This document shows, piece by piece, positions 12,758-13,941 of a stretch of 13,941 bases of DNA (positions are counted from its first letter, which is position 1; each line of letters opens with the position of its first letter). A program made the translations under genes and the position numbers. The notes under the pieces are model-generated. The model was not told where the DNA came from. It did no database searches and saw only the letters and a list, made by a program, of their open reading frames with translations. The DNA is taken from the NCBI GenBank assembly GCA_019416265.1, contig DXXQ01000082.1, positions 1 through 13,941 on the forward strand, given 5' to 3'. The DNA is from Clostridiales bacterium. GTDB lineage: Bacteria; Bacillota; Clostridia; Lachnospirales; Lachnospiraceae.

Positions 12758-12937
12758 ATGAAACACCTCTCTACTACAATATTTATAGTTACTATCTTTA
12801 CTGTTAACAGGAAATCCTTCCTCATCCAGTTGTTTTTTAATTCACTTTAGTATATCATAGCTTTGTCATTGTCAAAATATCCAGAATCTATTATATTTTA
12901 GGGGTCAGTTCCCGTACGGGATCCGTCTCATTTTTAT
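12758..12937. other. Intergenic stretch between B6 kinase and oxidoreductase genes
   Basis: This 180-nt AT-rich gap holds the B6 kinase promoter (12849-12875), a perfect palindrome CTGTTAACAG in its leader (12801-12810) beside two TTACTRT motifs (12789 and 12798), and a 12-nt palindrome TCCCGTACGGGA (12910-12921). The last lies after the oxidoreductase stop but has no U-run, so it is at best a weak terminator. No gene or known riboswitch is recognised. Confidence 0.5.
12849..12875 (-). promoter_or_regulatory. Promoter of the pyridoxal/pyridoxamine kinase gene
   Basis: On the minus strand a perfect TTGACA (complement of 12870-12875) is followed by an extended -10, TGATATACT, whose TATACT hexamer is the complement of 12849-12854. 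The spacer is 15 nt, shorter than ideal, but the TG extension helps. The leader would be about 85 nt. Confidence 0.5.
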
Positions 12938-13909
12938 TTACTTCTCTTCCTGATATTCCCGGAAATCCACTGTCTTTCCGGTTACGCGGGATTCTTCTGC
13001 TGCCAGAGCTATGAGGTGGCTTGCCACAGAGATCTCAGCGCTGGATTTCCCACAGGATGCATCGCCTGATACAAGCTTCACGAAATCCCGCATCATATTT
13101 GTATCACTTCCGCTGTGTCCCTTCGGAGAAGTGTTCAGCTGAATGGTCTCTTTTTCTCCGGTAACAAAATTATCGATTTCAATGATACCGTCTTCCATAT
13201 TTCCCTTTAACTGTCCCTTTGTTCCCATAATGTTAATAATACGGGAGCAGTGGGTGGAAAATGCGCTCATGGTCATATTCACGGTAACCTGATTTTCAAA
13301 TTCCAGGTTCACAACCTGGTGATCCACAACTGTATTATCACAGTGGAACACACATCTTCCGTAAGGCCCTTCTTTCAATGCCTGAAGAACTGTCTCTGTA
13401 TCTGTATCGGAAGAAACTGCATAAATCAGGCCGTCTTCCTCTGCCTTGGGGTGCTCGAAATAGAACTTGGGTGCATAAAAAGCACAGTCTGCTCTGTGCG
13501 GGCAGCCATCCAGACAACGGTTTGGCGCTCCCTCAGGCGCGTTTTCTTCACGGAAAAAGGTTCTCTCTCCGAAAGAACTCACCTTCGTACAGGGGCTGTC
13601 CACCAGCCACAGAAGAATATCCATATCATGGCAGCATTTCTGAAGGATCATAGGGCTTGTCTCCTCTGCCCTGCGCCAGTTTCCTCTGACAAAGCTGTGG
13701 GCGTGGTGCCAGAAGCCCACCTCTTCAATATGCTGAATGCTCATAAGCCTTCCGATTTTTTCCTGAGAAATACACTCCTTGATTTTGGAGAAAAAGGCAG
13801 AATAACGAAGTACATGACAGATCATAAGAATACGTCCGTATTTTTTTGCCATTTTTCCCATTTCCATAATTTTTTTTTTATCCGGAACCTTAGGTTTTTC
13901 GCAGACCAC
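12938..13909 (-). CDS. Gfo/Idh/MocA-family oxidoreductase, lacking its N-terminal Rossmann part here
   Basis: About 323 residues cover the end of the Rossmann domain and all of the C-terminal substrate domain. The reading begins at VVCEKP, which holds the family's EKP motif, followed by MICHVLRYSAFFSKIKE and KCCHDMDILLWL (residues 91-102), the usual catalytic Lys/His-Asp region. The family oxidises or reduces sugars and related polyols with NAD(P); the substrate is unknown. The about 100-residue GxGxxG nucleotide domain should lie upstream. However, an in-frame TAA (complement of 13913-13915) stands two codons before the GTG at 13909, and only 26 nt remain after it. The codon before the GTG still encodes the expected His of HVVCEKP, so this is a broken gene or an error at a sequence end, not a true start. 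A Cys-containing insert (C132, C136, C142, in DGCPHRADC) is notable. Confidence 0.75.
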   Translation of the reverse strand: MVCEKPKVPDKKKIMEMGKMAKKYGRILMICHVLRYSAFFSKIKECISQEKIGRLMSIQHIEEVGFWHHAHSFVRGNWRRAEETSPMILQKCCHDMDILLWLVDSPCTKVSSFGERTFFREENAPEGAPNRCLDGCPHRADCAFYAPKFYFEHPKAEEDGLIYAVSSDTDTETVLQALKEGPYGRCVFHCDNTVVDHQVVNLEFENQVTVNMTMSAFSTHCSRIINIMGTKGQLKGNMEDGIIEIDNFVTGEKETIQLNTSPKGHSGSDTNMMRDFVKLVSGDASCGKSSAEISVASHLIALAAEESRVTGKTVDFREYQEEK

Positions 13910-13941
13910 ATGTTATCTTTTTTCCAAACCCTTTCCAACCG

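Noticed and set aside
12758..12766. GTG start for the B6 kinase, three codons upstream
   Set aside because: It overlaps the ribosome site and leaves no proper spacing; the ATG at 12757 is spaced correctly.
12910..12921. Palindrome TCCCGTACGGGA as terminator of the oxidoreductase gene
   Set aside because: As RNA it gives only a four-pair stem and no U-run follows on the minus strand, so I do not call it a terminator.
1..13941. Mobile elements, CRISPR arrays, tRNA genes or a defence island
   Set aside because: No transposase, integrase, repeat-spacer pattern, tRNA cloverleaf or known defence protein was seen; the gene content is ordinary metabolism and regulation.

Overview
The window looks like chromosomal DNA of a spore-forming, low-to-mid GC Firmicute, most likely a gut Lachnospiraceae-type Clostridium relative. 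This is inferred from the start of spoIIID at the left edge, strong AGGAGG ribosome sites before nearly every gene, consensus TTGACA/TATAAT promoters, and the protein families present. I saw no rRNA, tRNA, CRISPR array, insertion sequence or phage gene.

Left part (1-2761). The first 44 codons of SpoIIID lie on the minus strand, behind a sigma-E-like promoter. Next comes a MarR-type regulator, also minus, whose promoter region carries a repeated 15-mer and a 13-nt palindrome. Divergent from it is a 630-residue cytoplasmic protein with a C-terminal HD-GYP-type phosphohydrolase domain and an unrecognised alpha-helical N-terminus. A hairpin at 2769-2803 separates it from the next unit.

Centre (2921-9961). 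The main unit is a five-gene minus-strand operon. In transcription order it encodes a GntP-family gluconate permease, an IlvD/Edd-family sugar-acid dehydratase, a PfkB-family ketodeoxy-sugar kinase, KDPG aldolase (Eda), and a second PfkB-family kinase. Together these describe a semi-phosphorylative Entner-Doudoroff route. An aldonate (gluconate is the best guess) is imported and dehydrated to 2-keto-3-deoxy acid, which is phosphorylated to KDPG and cleaved to pyruvate and glyceraldehyde-3-phosphate. No gluconokinase or 6-phosphogluconate-type step is needed. A FadR/FCD-type GntR regulator sits just upstream as its own unit, closed by a strong hairpin terminator. The operon promoter between them is flanked by two similar 13-mers that may be its operators.

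Right part (10093-13941). A two-gene plus-strand operon encodes an ArsR-like winged-helix regulator and an MFS exporter-like protein, overlapping by 8 nt. Its tail overlaps, by 39 nt, the tail of a convergent pyridoxal/pyridoxamine kinase gene. Beyond that lies most of a Gfo/Idh/MocA-family oxidoreductase on the minus strand. It lacks its Rossmann N-terminus in this window, because an in-frame stop lies two codons before the EKP-motif region, only about 27 nt from the window end.

The most interesting points are the two non-identical ketodeoxy-sugar kinases around one KDPG aldolase, the HD-GYP variant fused to an unknown helical domain, the operator-like repeats in three regulator-linked promoters, and the apparent stop in the oxidoreductase. 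I did not find a clearly new biological system.
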